The notes beneath the pieces are model-generated. The model made no database searches and was not told the DNA's origin. It saw only the letters and a program-made list of their open reading frames with translations. From Bradyrhizobium ivorense (GTDB taxonomy: Bacteria; Pseudomonadota; Alphaproteobacteria; Rhizobiales; Xanthobacteraceae), in NCBI RefSeq assembly GCF_900696085.1, contig NZ_CAADFC020000022.1, forward strand, positions 1-64,000: a DNA stretch of 64,000 nt, given 5' to 3'. A program made the position numbers and the translations under genes. Shown here piece after piece: positions 25,017-33,648 of this stretch; within the stretch, counting starts at the first letter, position 1; each line of letters starts with the position of its first letter.

Positions 25017-26015
25017 ATGTCGACCCATATTTCCGTTCCGCCCCAGATGTTGCTCGAGCGCATCCTGACGCTCGAAATCGTGCGGGTGACGGAGCGTGCG
25101 GCGGTGTCGGCCGCGCGGCTGCGCGGCCACGGCCAGGAGAAGGCGGCCGACAAGGCCGCGGTCGACGCGATGCGCCGCGAGCTCAACCGGCTGCCGATCG
25201 AAGGCACCATCGTGATCGGCGAGGGCGAGCGCGACGAGGCGCCAATGCTGTTCATCGGCGAAAAGGTCGGGCTCAATGCCGGTCCCAAGGTCGACATCGC
25301 CGTCGACCCGCTCGAAGGCACCACGCTGTGCGCCAAGAACATGCCGGGCTCGATCGCCACCATGGCGATGGCCGATGGCGGCACGCTGCTGCACGCGCCC
25401 GACGTCTACATGCAGAAGATCGCGATCGGTCCGGGCTTCGACAAGAACGTGATCGAGCTCGATGCGCCGCCCGCCGACAACGTCCGCCGCCTCGCCAAGG
25501 CGAAAGGCGTCGACCCCACCGCGATCAACGTGCTGGTGCTCGACCGTCCGCGCCACGCCGACATCATCAACAGCGTGCGCTCGACCGGAGCAGCCGTGCA
25601 GCTGATCACCGACGGCGACGTCGCCGGCGTCATTCACTGCGCCAAGCCCGATGAGACCGGCGTCGACATGTATATCGGCACCGGCGGCGCGCCCGAGGGC
25701 GTGCTGGCCGCGGTGGCGCTGCGCTGCATCGGCGGCCAGATGCAGTGCCGCCTGATCCTCGACAGCGAGGAGAAGCGGGAGCGCGCGCACAAGATGGGCG
25801 TCACCGATCCGAAGATGATCTACGGCATCGAGGACATGGCCAAGGGCGACTGCCTGTTCGCCGCCACCGGCGTCACCACCGGCTCGCTGCTGTCGGGCGT
25901 GAAGTTCAAGAAGGACGTGATCGAGACCGAGACCGTGGTGATGCGCTCGGTCACCGGCACCGTGCGCTACATCAAGGCCGAGCACCGGCAGCTCGACAAG
26001 TTTTATCTGGATTGA
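25017..26015 (+). CDS. glpX: Class II fructose-1,6-bisphosphatase
   Basis: The protein has 332 residues from the ATG at 25017, with AAGGAG 9 bp upstream. It hydrolyses fructose-1,6-bisphosphate in gluconeogenesis and, in autotrophic relatives, the Calvin cycle. The metal- and substrate-binding motifs are 'VIGEGERDEAPML' near residue 65, 'VDPLEGTTLCAKN' near 100 and 'TGGAPEGVLAAVALRC' near 222. It is a class II (GlpX) rather than class I enzyme. It is followed by a palindromic repeat. Confidence 0.94.
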   Translation: MSTHISVPPQMLLERILTLEIVRVTERAAVSAARLRGHGQEKAADKAAVDAMRRELNRLPIEGTIVIGEGERDEAPMLFIGEKVGLNAGPKVDIAVDPLEGTTLCAKNMPGSIATMAMADGGTLLHAPDVYMQKIAIGPGFDKNVIELDAPPADNVRRLAKAKGVDPTAINVLVLDRPRHADIINSVRSTGAAVQLITDGDVAGVIHCAKPDETGVDMYIGTGGAPEGVLAAVALRCIGGQMQCRLILDSEEKRERAHKMGVTDPKMIYGIEDMAKGDCLFAATGVTTGSLLSGVKFKKDVIETETVVMRSVTGTVRYIKAEHRQLDKFYLD

Positions 26016-26018
26016 GGA

Positions 26019-26098
26019 CGTCATTCCGGGGCGCGCGTAGCGCGAACCCGGAATCTCGAGGTTCCGGGTTCGATGCTTCGCATCGCCCCGGAACGACA
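26019..26098. repeat. Dispersed palindromic repeat (CGTCATTCCGGGGCG type)
   Basis: This is a second full copy of the repeat at 16649-16729, with one arm ending GAACGAC instead of GAATGAC. It lies immediately after glpX and may form its terminator. Confidence 0.83.
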
Positions 26099-26132
26099 AG
26101 GCAAGAACAACAACAAAAAAGGGAGCCCAAAC

Positions 26133-26852
26133 ATGTCCGATCTTTCCGGCGTCAAGGCACTGGTGTTCGACGTGTTCGGAACGGTGGTCGACTGGCGCAC
26201 CAGCCTGATCAACGATTTCTCGAAATGGGGCGAGACGCGCGGCATCAAGGCCGACTGGACCGCGCTGGTCGACGGCTGGCGTGCGGTCTATGCCGCCTCG
26301 ATGGACGAGGTGCGCAAGAACCCGCAGAACGGCTACGTCATCCTCGACGTGCTGCACCGCCGCTCGCTGGAGAAGCTGGTCGCACAGTTCGACATCAAGG
26401 GACTCACCGAGGCCGATCTGCAGCATCTGACCACCGGCTGGCACCGCCTGCATGGCTGGCCGGACAGCGTCGCCGGCCTGACCCGGCTGAAGACGAAATA
26501 CATCATCTCGCCGCTGTCGAACGGCAACGTCGCGCTCCTCACCAACATGGCGAAGTTCGCAGGGCTGCCGTGGGACCTCGTGATGTCGGCGGAGCTGTTC
26601 GAGCACTACAAGCCCGATCCGGAAACCTATCTCGGCGCGGCAAAGCTGCTCTGCCTGCCGCCGGAGCAGGTGATGATGGTCGCCGCGCACAATTACGACC
26701 TCAAGCATGCGCAGAAGCACGGCCTGAAGACCGCCTTCGTGGTGCGCCCGCAGGAATACGGTCCGCTGCAGAAATACGATTTCGAGGCCACGGGGCAGTG
26801 GGACATCGTCGCCAAGGATTTCGGGGAAATAGCCGACCGGATGGGCTGCTAG
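26133..26852 (+). CDS. Haloacid dehalogenase, type II (HAD superfamily)
   Basis: The protein has 239 residues. The nucleophile motif 'VFDVFGTVVDWRTSL' near residue 12 carries the catalytic Asp. 'SPLSNGN' near 130 is motif II, and 'YKPDPETYLGAAKLL' near 160 is motif III. This is the L-2-haloacid dehalogenase type II pattern, in which a cytoplasmic enzyme replaces halogen by hydroxyl at C2. Many such homologues act on other substrates, so dehalogenation is probable but not certain. The start at 26133 is preceded by 'AAAAAAGGGAGCCC', a usable ribosome site. Confidence 0.88.
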   Translation: MSDLSGVKALVFDVFGTVVDWRTSLINDFSKWGETRGIKADWTALVDGWRAVYAASMDEVRKNPQNGYVILDVLHRRSLEKLVAQFDIKGLTEADLQHLTTGWHRLHGWPDSVAGLTRLKTKYIISPLSNGNVALLTNMAKFAGLPWDLVMSAELFEHYKPDPETYLGAAKLLCLPPEQVMMVAAHNYDLKHAQKHGLKTAFVVRPQEYGPLQKYDFEATGQWDIVAKDFGEIADRMGC

Positions 26853-26928
26853 CGCTGGCCCGCGAATATCTGAAGCATTACGATTCCCTCCCAGGGCGAT
26901 GACTCGTCACCGCCTTGGGAGTTCGTTT

Positions 26929-26976
26929 GAGCATGATCTTCTCGGAAAACCGCTTCACACTTTTCCGGATCATGCC
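26929..26976. repeat. Dispersed palindromic repeat (GAGCATGATC type)
   Basis: The inverted repeat GAGCATGATCTTCTCGGAAAA...CTTTTCCGGATCATGC is a well-known family in Bradyrhizobium-like genomes. It ends 12 bp before the recJ start codon, so it lies within or just above the recJ leader. Confidence 0.8.
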
Positions 26977-26988
26977 GTGGAAGGAATC

Positions 26989-28830
26989 ATGACGCTGCAC
27001 GCATCCGCATTGCCCGTCGAGGCGCCCCAGGCGTTCCTCGGCGTGACGCGGTCGCTGACCGGAAAACTCTGGCGCGACCGGCTGGATGCGCGCGGGGCGG
27101 CGCGGGCGCTCGCGATCGTTCAGCGCCACAATCTGCCGGAAATGCTGGCGCGGGTGCTCGCCGGGCGCGACGTCGAGATCGACGCGGTCGCCGACTTCCT
27201 CGATCCGACCATCCGCAAGCTGATGCCGGATCCGCACACGGTCACCGAGATGGAGGCTGCCGCCAAACGCATCGCGGACGCGGCGGTGCGCGGCGAGAAG
27301 GTCGCGATCTTCGGCGACTATGACGTCGATGGCGCGACCTCGGCGGCGCTGCTCGCCTGGCATCTGCGGCATTGCGGGCTCGATCCGCTGATCCACATTC
27401 CCGACCGCCTGTTTGAAGGCTACGGCCCGAACACCGAGGCGGTCCGTGCGCTGGCGGCGAAGGGCGCGACGCTGCTCGTCACCGTCGATTGCGGCACCAC
27501 CAGCATCGAGCCTTTGGCAGAAGCGAAGCGGCTCGGCCTATCGGTGGTCGTGATCGATCATCACCAGACCGGCGACGAACTGCCCGTGGTCGACGCGCTG
27601 GTCAATCCGAACCGGCCGGACGATCTCTCGGGGCTCGGCCATCTCGCCGCCGTCGGCCTCGTGCTGGTGACATTGGTGGCGGTGAATCGCGACCTGCGCC
27701 AGCGCGGCTTCTGGACCGCCGAGATGCCGGAGCCGGACCTGCTCGGCATGCTGCATCACGTTGCGCTTGGCACCGTCGCCGACGTCGCGCCGCTGATCGG
27801 GCTGAACCGCGCCTTCGTGGCCAAAGGGCTGATCGCGATGCGCCGCCGCGACCATGTCGGGCACACCGCGCTGATGGATGTGGCGCGGCTCAATGGCCCG
27901 CCGGAGGCCTGGCATCTCGGCTTCATGCTGGGGCCGCGCATCAATGCCGGCGGCCGCATCGGCCGCGCCGATCTCGGCGTGCGGCTGCTGCTCGAGGGCG
28001 ATGTGTCGGAGGCGGCGCGGATCGCGGCCGAACTCGACCGCCTCAACACCGAGCGCCGCGTGATCGAGCAGGCGGCGGAAGCGCAGGCCGAAGCCGAGGC
28101 GCTGGCCTCGCTCGGGCTCGAGGACAAGGGCGCGGTGATCGTCACCGCGGCGGAGGGCTGGCATCCCGGCGTGGTCGGGCTGGTCGCCGCGCGGCTGAAG
28201 GAGAAGTTCGCGCGGCCGGCGTTTGCGATTGCGCTCGAGCCCGGCGGCATCGGCACCGGATCGGGCCGCTCGATCGGCGGCGTCGATCTCGGCCGCGCGG
28301 TGCGGCAGGCGGTGCACGACGGCTTGCTGATGAAAGGCGGCGGGCACGCCATGGCCGCCGGCGTGACGCTGCGCAAGGAGAAGCTCGCCGAATTCCGCGC
28401 CTATATGGAGAGCGCGCTCGCCGCGGATGTCGCCAACTCGCGCCACGAGAACGAGCTGTTCATCGACGGTGCGGTGACCGCGCGTGCGGTGACGCCGGAA
28501 TTCGCGGCGATCCTCAATCGCGCCGGTCCATTCGGCAGCGCCAATCCGGAGCCCGTGATCGCGCTGCCGTCGCACCAGCTGGTCTATGCCGACGAGGTCG
28601 GGCAGGCGCATTTGCGGCTGCGCTTCAAGTCCGGCGACGGCTCCATCGTCAACGGGATCGCATTCCGTGCGGTGGGACAAAAGCTCGGCAGCGCCTTGAC
28701 GCAAAATCGCGGTCAGCAATTGCATGTCGCGGGCTCGCTCGCAGTCGACCGTTGGCAAGGCACCGAACGTGTGCAATTCCGTGTCCACGACGTCGCGGTC
28801 CCGGATCAGGGCCCGGCGGTGATCCGATAA
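26989..28830 (+). CDS. recJ: Single-stranded-DNA-specific exonuclease RecJ
   Basis: The protein has 613 residues from the ATG at 26989 (MTLHASALPVEAP). A longer frame from 26899 would run across the palindromic repeat and is rejected. RecJ degrades ssDNA 5'-3' in recombination and mismatch repair. The phosphoesterase motifs are 'IFGDYDVDGATSAALL' near residue 105, 'VVIDHHQTGDELP' (DHH) near 187 and 'GGGHAMAAGVTLRKEK' (DHHA1) near 450. 'FGSANPEPVI' in the C-terminal OB part also fits. It overlaps nothing and is followed after 19 bp by an SDR gene. Confidence 0.94.
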   Translation: MTLHASALPVEAPQAFLGVTRSLTGKLWRDRLDARGAARALAIVQRHNLPEMLARVLAGRDVEIDAVADFLDPTIRKLMPDPHTVTEMEAAAKRIADAAVRGEKVAIFGDYDVDGATSAALLAWHLRHCGLDPLIHIPDRLFEGYGPNTEAVRALAAKGATLLVTVDCGTTSIEPLAEAKRLGLSVVVIDHHQTGDELPVVDALVNPNRPDDLSGLGHLAAVGLVLVTLVAVNRDLRQRGFWTAEMPEPDLLGMLHHVALGTVADVAPLIGLNRAFVAKGLIAMRRRDHVGHTALMDVARLNGPPEAWHLGFMLGPRINAGGRIGRADLGVRLLLEGDVSEAARIAAELDRLNTERRVIEQAAEAQAEAEALASLGLEDKGAVIVTAAEGWHPGVVGLVAARLKEKFARPAFAIALEPGGIGTGSGRSIGGVDLGRAVRQAVHDGLLMKGGGHAMAAGVTLRKEKLAEFRAYMESALAADVANSRHENELFIDGAVTARAVTPEFAAILNRAGPFGSANPEPVIALPSHQLVYADEVGQAHLRLRFKSGDGSIVNGIAFRAVGQKLGSALTQNRGQQLHVAGSLAVDRWQGTERVQFRVHDVAVPDQGPAVIR

Positions 28831-28849
28831 GAAACGAGCGAGAGTGGAC

Positions 28850-29668
28850 ATGGCAGGACAGGTTGAAGGCAAGGTCGCGCTGGTGACCGGCGGCGCCTCG
28901 GGGATCGGCGCGGCCATCGTCGAATTGCTGGCGCAGGAAGGCGCGATTGTCGTCGCGACCGATATCGACGAGCTGAACGGACCCGAACTCGCCGCACGGC
29001 TCGCGAAGGCCGGGGGCAAGGTGATCTTCCTGCCGCAGGACGTCACCAGCGAGGAGCGCTGGATCGAGGTGGTCGGCGAGGTCGGCAAGCGTTACGGCCG
29101 GCTCGACATCATGGTCTCCAACGCCGGCATCGGCGTCGGCGCGCCCTCGATCGTCGACATGACGCTGGCGGACTGGCGCCGGCAGACCGCGATCAATCTC
29201 GACGGCGTGTTTTTGTCGGTGAAGCATTCGCTGCCGCTGATGCGCAAGCATGGTGGCGGCTCGATCATCATGATGTCCTCGCTGGCTGGCCTGCGTGGCG
29301 CGGCGAACCTTGCCGGCTATAGCGCCACCAAGGGCGCGGTGCGGCTGTTCGCCAAATCGATCGCGATGGAATGCGCCCAGATCGGCGACGGCATCCGCGT
29401 CAACTCGGTGCATCCCGGCATCATCGACACGCCGATCTGGGGCAAGATTCCGACCGCGGCCACCGGCGCCGGCCAGAACGCGCCGATCGATCCCGAGGAG
29501 CGCGCCAGATTCGCAACGCCGCTCGGCCGCGCCGGCCAGGCGATCGAGATCGCGCAAGGCGTGCTCTATCTCGCCTCCGACGCCTCGCGCTACGTGACCG
29601 GCACCGAGCTCGTGATCGACGGCGGCATGAATGCCGGCGGCGTGGTGCGGACGCCGCAGGCGCGATGA
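28850..29668 (+). CDS. SDR-family oxidoreductase
   Basis: The protein has 272 residues. The cofactor motif is 'VTGGASGIGAAIVE' near residue 13. 'SNAGIGVG' lies near 95, and the active-site 'GYSATKGAVRLFAKS' (Tyr-x3-Lys) near 160. It ends 'GTELVIDGGMNAGG'. It resembles 3-alpha/beta-hydroxysteroid or cyclohexanol-type dehydrogenases, but the substrate is unknown. The ATG at 28850 is used rather than a GTG six bases earlier. It lies directly after recJ and is the last core gene before the accessory island. Confidence 0.87.
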   Translation: MAGQVEGKVALVTGGASGIGAAIVELLAQEGAIVVATDIDELNGPELAARLAKAGGKVIFLPQDVTSEERWIEVVGEVGKRYGRLDIMVSNAGIGVGAPSIVDMTLADWRRQTAINLDGVFLSVKHSLPLMRKHGGGSIIMMSSLAGLRGAANLAGYSATKGAVRLFAKSIAMECAQIGDGIRVNSVHPGIIDTPIWGKIPTAATGAGQNAPIDPEERARFATPLGRAGQAIEIAQGVLYLASDASRYVTGTELVIDGGMNAGGVVRTPQAR

Positions 29669-29699
29669 GACAAAGCGGCTGAATTAGGCTGTGTACTCA

Positions 29700-29858
29700 T
29701 TAAGCAGCTGTGCTGCGCTCCGGGGTCTCGGTGTCAAAATGCGCGGTCGCAACCACAACCGGCCGCGGCGGTTCGGCTTTTTGCGCCACGGTGTCCTTGC
29801 ACCCGGCCAGCGCAGCGGCCATCAAGGCCAGCGAGGGGCGTCTCCCCCTGCTAATCGC
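29700..29858 (-). pseudogene. Remnant of an RND-efflux periplasmic adaptor (lipoprotein N-terminus)
   Basis: On the minus strand an open stretch reads 'RRPSLALMAAALAGC' then 'KDTVAQKAEPPRPVVVATAHF' and 'DTETPERS' before a TAA at 29700. A hydrophobic stretch with a lipobox followed by 'EPPRPV' is the typical N-terminus of HlyD/MFP adaptor lipoproteins of RND multidrug pumps. About 50 codons remain; the hairpin and barrel domains are gone. There is no clear ATG upstream of the lipobox. The sequence beyond 29712 no longer fits the family, so a deletion or insertion joined unrelated DNA here. Confidence 0.55.
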
Positions 29859-30726
29859 TATCAGCTTGCGCGGGATTGCGCGCCGTGACGATCCACGTCG
29901 CGCCGTCGATCATCACCGACCGCTCGCCGGGGCAGTCCGCGAAGGCGGCACGAACCGCGGCCGAGGCGCGGGCGCGGATGTCGTCGGGCTGATCAACAAG
30001 CGCGCGCGACAGCGGGCCGACCTCGAACGTCATCTTCACCGCGTCGTCGATCGCCGCGTCCCGCGTCGCGCCCTCGCCAAACGGGACGGAAGCATCGAAG
30101 GGCGCGATAGCGATATCGTTGAAGCCGGCCCCCGTCAGGATGCGCGCCACCCGCCCCCGGTCGCCGAACGAGAACGGGCCGGGCGTTTCGGGATCGGGCG
30201 GCGCGGTCGCCGGGACGATGCCCTTAATCGCGCCCATCGGCAGGCGCATCCAATCGTTCTCGGCCGCGCCACGCCAGCAGACGAAAGCGACCCGCCCGCC
30301 CGGCTTGAGCGCGCAGCGCATATGGGCGAACGCGCCTGTCGGATCGTCGAAGAACATCACCCCGAAACGCGAGAACAGGATGTCGAACGCCCCCTCGGGC
30401 AGCTCGGCGCTGCTGGCGTCGGCGACGCGGAACAGGGTTGGCGCGTCCTGTGGCGCGAGCGCGCGCGCTCGGGCGATCAGCGGTTCGGATATGTCCACGC
30501 CCAGCACTTGGCCCCCCGCGCCGACGCGGTCGGTCAGAGCCAGACTCGACGCGCCCGCGCCGCAGCCGACGTCCAGCACGCGCTCGCCCGTCGCGGGCGC
30601 GGCGGCTTCGATCGCGGCCTGACCGAACACGGCCGCTATGGCGTCGAGCCGGGCCTGGTGGGCGACCCAGCGCTCCCCGCTTTGGTCATTCCAGCCAGCG
30701 GCTCGATCGGCATTGTGCTGTGCCAT
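29851..30726 (-). CDS. Class I SAM-dependent methyltransferase
   Basis: The protein has 291 residues with a good AAGGA ribosome site upstream of 30726. Motif I is 'VLDVGCGAGASSLAL' near residue 50, 'VLGVDISEPLIARARAL' is near 75, and 'ALKPGGRVAFVCWRG' is near 140. The C-terminal part 'FSFGDRGRVARILTGAG' resembles UbiE/Coq5-like small-molecule methyltransferases. Its stop overlaps the start of the adaptor remnant downstream. It is an accessory-island gene on the same strand as the SDR and flavoenzyme genes upstream. Confidence 0.85.
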   Translation of the reverse strand: MAQHNADRAAGWNDQSGERWVAHQARLDAIAAVFGQAAIEAAAPATGERVLDVGCGAGASSLALTDRVGAGGQVLGVDISEPLIARARALAPQDAPTLFRVADASSAELPEGAFDILFSRFGVMFFDDPTGAFAHMRCALKPGGRVAFVCWRGAAENDWMRLPMGAIKGIVPATAPPDPETPGPFSFGDRGRVARILTGAGFNDIAIAPFDASVPFGEGATRDAAIDDAVKMTFEVGPLSRALVDQPDDIRARASAAVRAAFADCPGERSVMIDGATWIVTARNPAQADSD

Positions 30727-30926
30727 GACATATCCTTGTTCTCTAAACTGTCCGATGCCAAAGCGCGCATCGTCTCCAGCAAGCAGCGAGGGCGAACGGG
30801 ATGAAGCGATCCATTCTCCGTTGATCCTTCAGAGGAACGACAAGATCCGGATCGAAGCTCCGTGTGCATCGTCAGCCTTCAGAGCACCGCTTGTTCGATG
30901 AGCTCCGCACGCCAGCGCCCCTGCAG

Positions 30927-31727
30927 TTAACCGTCCACTATTCTTTTCAACGTGGCCCTTTGCATTGATCGCGGCGTCAGACGATTTGAAAAGGCTGCCA
31001 TCTTGTTCGCCAGGCCGGCGATCACCATGGCTTTTCCTTCCATAAGCGCCCGAACACCGCTCGCGGCGACCGGACGAGGCTTCATGGTGAGGAGGCGCAG
31101 CAAGGCCGTTGTGGCTGCGCCGGCTGCCGCATCGAAACCCGTCGCGGTGTGCCCCGGGCAGAGAGTGGTAACAACCACACCATGCGAGCGGAGTTCGTCG
31201 TGCAGGGCCTCGCCAAGGGCGAGTACATATGCCTTGGTCGCCGCATAGGCCGCGTAGCTAGGAACGGCTTGGAAGGCCATGAGACTGGCGACGAGAAGGA
31301 TATGTCCAGAGCGCCGCGCGGCCATGTCACGGCCGAACAGGTAGGTCAGCTCTGTGAGCGTCGTGATGTTGAGCTGGATCATGTCTGTCGTGCGCTCGAT
31401 AGGCGTGTTCAACAAAGCGCCGTGCAAGCCGTATCCGGCATTGTTCAGCAAGACGTCGATCGTCACCGACCTCGCATCGAGACTGCTTTTCAAGTGGCTG
31501 GCCGCGCCCGGCGCGGCAAGATCGATCGCCTCGACCACCACGTCCACCCCGTATTTGCGGCGGAGATCGGCGGCAAGCTTTTCCATCGACTCCCGCCTTC
31601 GGGCCGCCAATACGAGATTGACTTTCTGCGCAGCCAGGAGATCTGCGAAGTCGAGGCCGAGGCCACTCGACGCCCCGGTGATCAGAGCCCATTTTGAGGC
31701 GAAGCTGTTCATTGGTTCTTTCGGCAT
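30927..31727 (-). CDS. SDR-family oxidoreductase (accessory island)
   Basis: The protein has 266 residues from the ATG at 31727, preceded by GAGGAAGAG. Motifs are 'LITGASSGLGLDFADLL' near residue 12, 'LLNNAGYGLHG' near 90 and 'SYAAYAATKAYVLALGEAL' near 155 (Tyr-x3-Lys). The C-terminus 'RLTPRSMQRATLKRIV' is like DltE/YqjQ-type short-chain dehydrogenases, often described as membrane-associated acyl reductases. It lies 61 bp after the flavoenzyme gene and probably shares its TetR-controlled transcript. Confidence 0.85.
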   Translation of the reverse strand: MPKEPMNSFASKWALITGASSGLGLDFADLLAAQKVNLVLAARRRESMEKLAADLRRKYGVDVVVEAIDLAAPGAASHLKSSLDARSVTIDVLLNNAGYGLHGALLNTPIERTTDMIQLNITTLTELTYLFGRDMAARRSGHILLVASLMAFQAVPSYAAYAATKAYVLALGEALHDELRSHGVVVTTLCPGHTATGFDAAAGAATTALLRLLTMKPRPVAASGVRALMEGKAMVIAGLANKMAAFSNRLTPRSMQRATLKRIVDG

Positions 31728-31788
31728 CGTTCTCTTCCTCAACTCCAATTCGATGGCACGCGGCAACCGGAGAAGGGAATCTGCGCTC

Positions 31789-32799
31789 TCAAACCACCAT
31801 CGACTGCTGGGCGAAGATACCCGCCATCGCGCCCTGCGATGATGCCTGGGTGACCGAGGGCAAAAAGGGCGTGGTGAGGTCGCCGGCGGCGTAGATGCCA
31901 GGCGTGCTGGTTTGACGGCGTTCGTCGACCTTGAGGACGATGCCGGCGGGCGTAGCCACGGTGGCAAGGCCCAGTGCTTCATGCAGGCTTGCGGACGGCT
32001 CGTTGCGCGGATTGGCGAACAGGATGTCGACCGCGACATTGCGGCCGGTATCGAGATTGACGGTGGCGATACGGCCCTGGTGACGGGCGATCTCGACGAT
32101 CCGGCCATCGACGAGAGGTATGTTGCGGCGCGCCAGATCGGCCTGGATATCGGGCGGAATGTCGTGACCATCGGCGAAGAGCGTCAACTTGTCAGTCCAA
32201 TCGTGGAACAGCCTGACCTGATTGTGCGACTGCGGGCTGGACCAGACGAGGCCCCAATGCTGGCCGGCGACTTCAAAGCCGTCGCAATAGGGGCATGGCA
32301 CGATGGACGTGCCCCAGCTTTCGGCGTAGCCCGGAACATCAGGCATCTGGTCGGCGACGCCATAGCTCAGGATCAGACGACGCGCCGCAAGGCTTTCACC
32401 ATCGCCAGTAAGGACAGAGAAATTGTCGATGGCGCCGGAGACGCTGTCGGCCCGGGCACTGACAAGCTTGATCGCGGGATAACGCGCCAACTGCCGACGC
32501 GCCTCCGCCAGGATGTCCAGCGGCGGCTTGTGATCGTGGCCGAGCAGTCCATGCGAGTGGCCGGCGAAGCGGTTGCGTGGCAGACCGGTATCGAGAACGG
32601 TGACCTTGCGGCGGGCGCGGCCGAGCTGCAAGGCGCCGGCGAGACCGGCAAAGCTGCCGCCGATGATGATGACGTCATCCATGGTGATGGGCTCCGTGTT
32701 GTAGATGGAGGGAGACGAGTTGGACTTGGCGGCGGCCTGAGCGCGGGCGAGGCCGATGGTGGAAAGCGCAGCCAGCTTCAGCAGGGCTCGTCGTTGCAT
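31789..32799 (-). CDS. Thioredoxin-reductase-like FAD/NAD(P) oxidoreductase with Tat-like leader
   Basis: The protein has 336 residues from the ATG at 32799. The FAD motif 'VIIIGGSFAGLAGALQL' is near residue 43. The redox pair CPYC is in 'VPCPYCDGFEVAG', and 'GIYAAGDLTTPF' is near the end. This is the TrxB/AhpF-like fold. Unusually, the conserved part is preceded by 'MQRRALLKLAALSTIGLARA', which looks like a twin-arginine or hydrophobic leader. An internal Met before 'DDVIIIGG' would give an ordinary cytosolic enzyme. It is divergent from the tetR gene with an operator between them. Confidence 0.85.
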   Translation of the reverse strand: MQRRALLKLAALSTIGLARAQAAAKSNSSPSIYNTEPITMDDVIIIGGSFAGLAGALQLGRARRKVTVLDTGLPRNRFAGHSHGLLGHDHKPPLDILAEARRQLARYPAIKLVSARADSVSGAIDNFSVLTGDGESLAARRLILSYGVADQMPDVPGYAESWGTSIVPCPYCDGFEVAGQHWGLVWSSPQSHNQVRLFHDWTDKLTLFADGHDIPPDIQADLARRNIPLVDGRIVEIARHQGRIATVNLDTGRNVAVDILFANPRNEPSASLHEALGLATVATPAGIVLKVDERRQTSTPGIYAAGDLTTPFLPSVTQASSQGAMAGIFAQQSMVV

Positions 32800-32847
32800 T
32801 GAAGGAGTCACCCTACCCCCTGGCTTGCACATTTCAGATACTTCATG

Positions 32848-32873
32848 GTATCGTAATTCAAGAATTAGGATAC
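32848..32873. promoter_or_regulatory. 26-bp palindromic operator between flavoenzyme and tetR genes
   Basis: GTATCGTAATTC-AA-GAATTAGGATAC matches in 11 of 12 base pairs, a typical TetR-family operator. It fills the spacer between the -35 and -10 boxes of the leftward promoter described separately and lies 20 bp upstream of the tetR start codon. TetR binding here would repress both divergent genes. Confidence 0.72.
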
Positions 32874-32879
32874 TGTCAA
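32850..32879 (-). promoter_or_regulatory. Promoter of the flavoenzyme gene
   Basis: On the minus strand a perfect -35 TTGACA (32879-32874) is separated by 18 bases from TACGAT (32855-32850). The transcript would begin about 45 bp before the ATG at 32799. The operator palindrome spans the spacer. Confidence 0.65.
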
Positions 32880-32893
32880 GTACTGGAATTGCC

Positions 32894-33577
32894 GTGACCG
32901 AAAACAGCCAGGGCCGGCGCGGCCGGCCCGCCAACGAGGCGCTTGGCCAAACCATCATCGACGCCGCGCGCGAGCTCTTTGTGGAACTGGGTTTTCAAGC
33001 GACGACATTGGACAAGGTCGCCCAGCGAGCGAAGATATCGAAGCTCAGCATCTACAGGCACTTCGAGAACAAGGAGGCGCTGTTCGGCGCGGCCATGGCG
33101 GCCGGCTGCCATCAGTTGTTTGCACCACAGGCCCTTCTTGAAGGCGTCGACGGTTCGGTCGAAGAGCAGCTCGTGGCGGTGGGATCATCACTGCTTCGCA
33201 CGCTGTTGAGATCAGACGTCCGCAGCCTCGAAGCCATGGTCACGGCCGACAAGACGAGTCAAAATGCGTTAAGCAAGCTCCATTTCGAAGCCGGCCCCGC
33301 CCATGTCATCGCCGAAATCGAGGCCCTGTTGCGTCAGTTGCACGCGAAGGCGGTTCTGAACGTGCCCGATCCTCTCCGGTCCGCCCGCTTGTTCGCCGCG
33401 CTTTTCAAAGGATCCGATCTCCTGATGATCGCACGCTTCGATCAGGCGAAAGCAGAGGACGACAACGAAATCGAATCCTATTGCCGGTCGGCCGTCGCCA
33501 TGTTCATCGCCGCGCACCGTGACAACGACCAAGTGGGCGGAGATTTGCCTGCCTCAAGGTCAAAAAACAAAATTTGA
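32894..33577 (+). CDS. TetR-family transcriptional regulator
   Basis: The protein has 227 residues from a GTG start at 32894. The N-terminal helix-turn-helix region 'TIIDAARELFVELGFQATTLDKVAQRAKISKLSIYRHFENKEALF' spans about residues 20-65 (shown here only by its key features: the RYRHFENKE-like turn). The C-terminal ligand domain 'SARLFAALFKGSDLLMIARF' is TetR_C type. By position it should repress the divergent flavoenzyme-SDR-methyltransferase genes through the palindrome at 32848-32873 and probably itself. The ligand is unknown. Confidence 0.87.
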   Translation: MTENSQGRRGRPANEALGQTIIDAARELFVELGFQATTLDKVAQRAKISKLSIYRHFENKEALFGAAMAAGCHQLFAPQALLEGVDGSVEEQLVAVGSSLLRTLLRSDVRSLEAMVTADKTSQNALSKLHFEAGPAHVIAEIEALLRQLHAKAVLNVPDPLRSARLFAALFKGSDLLMIARFDQAKAEDDNEIESYCRSAVAMFIAAHRDNDQVGGDLPASRSKNKI

Positions 33578-33648
33578 ATCGTGCGTGACCTAGTCGGCCA
33601 GCAGGTCAAGGCAGGCAGCCGATCATGAAAATTGACGAGCCGGCCGCA

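Noticed and set aside
26899..26988. N-terminal extension of RecJ
   Set aside because: It is made of the GAGCATGATC palindromic repeat, not RecJ-like sequence.
30727..30926. Possible small gene between the methyltransferase and SDR genes in the island
   Set aside because: Short frames are present but show no family motif or ribosome site; treated as intergenic.
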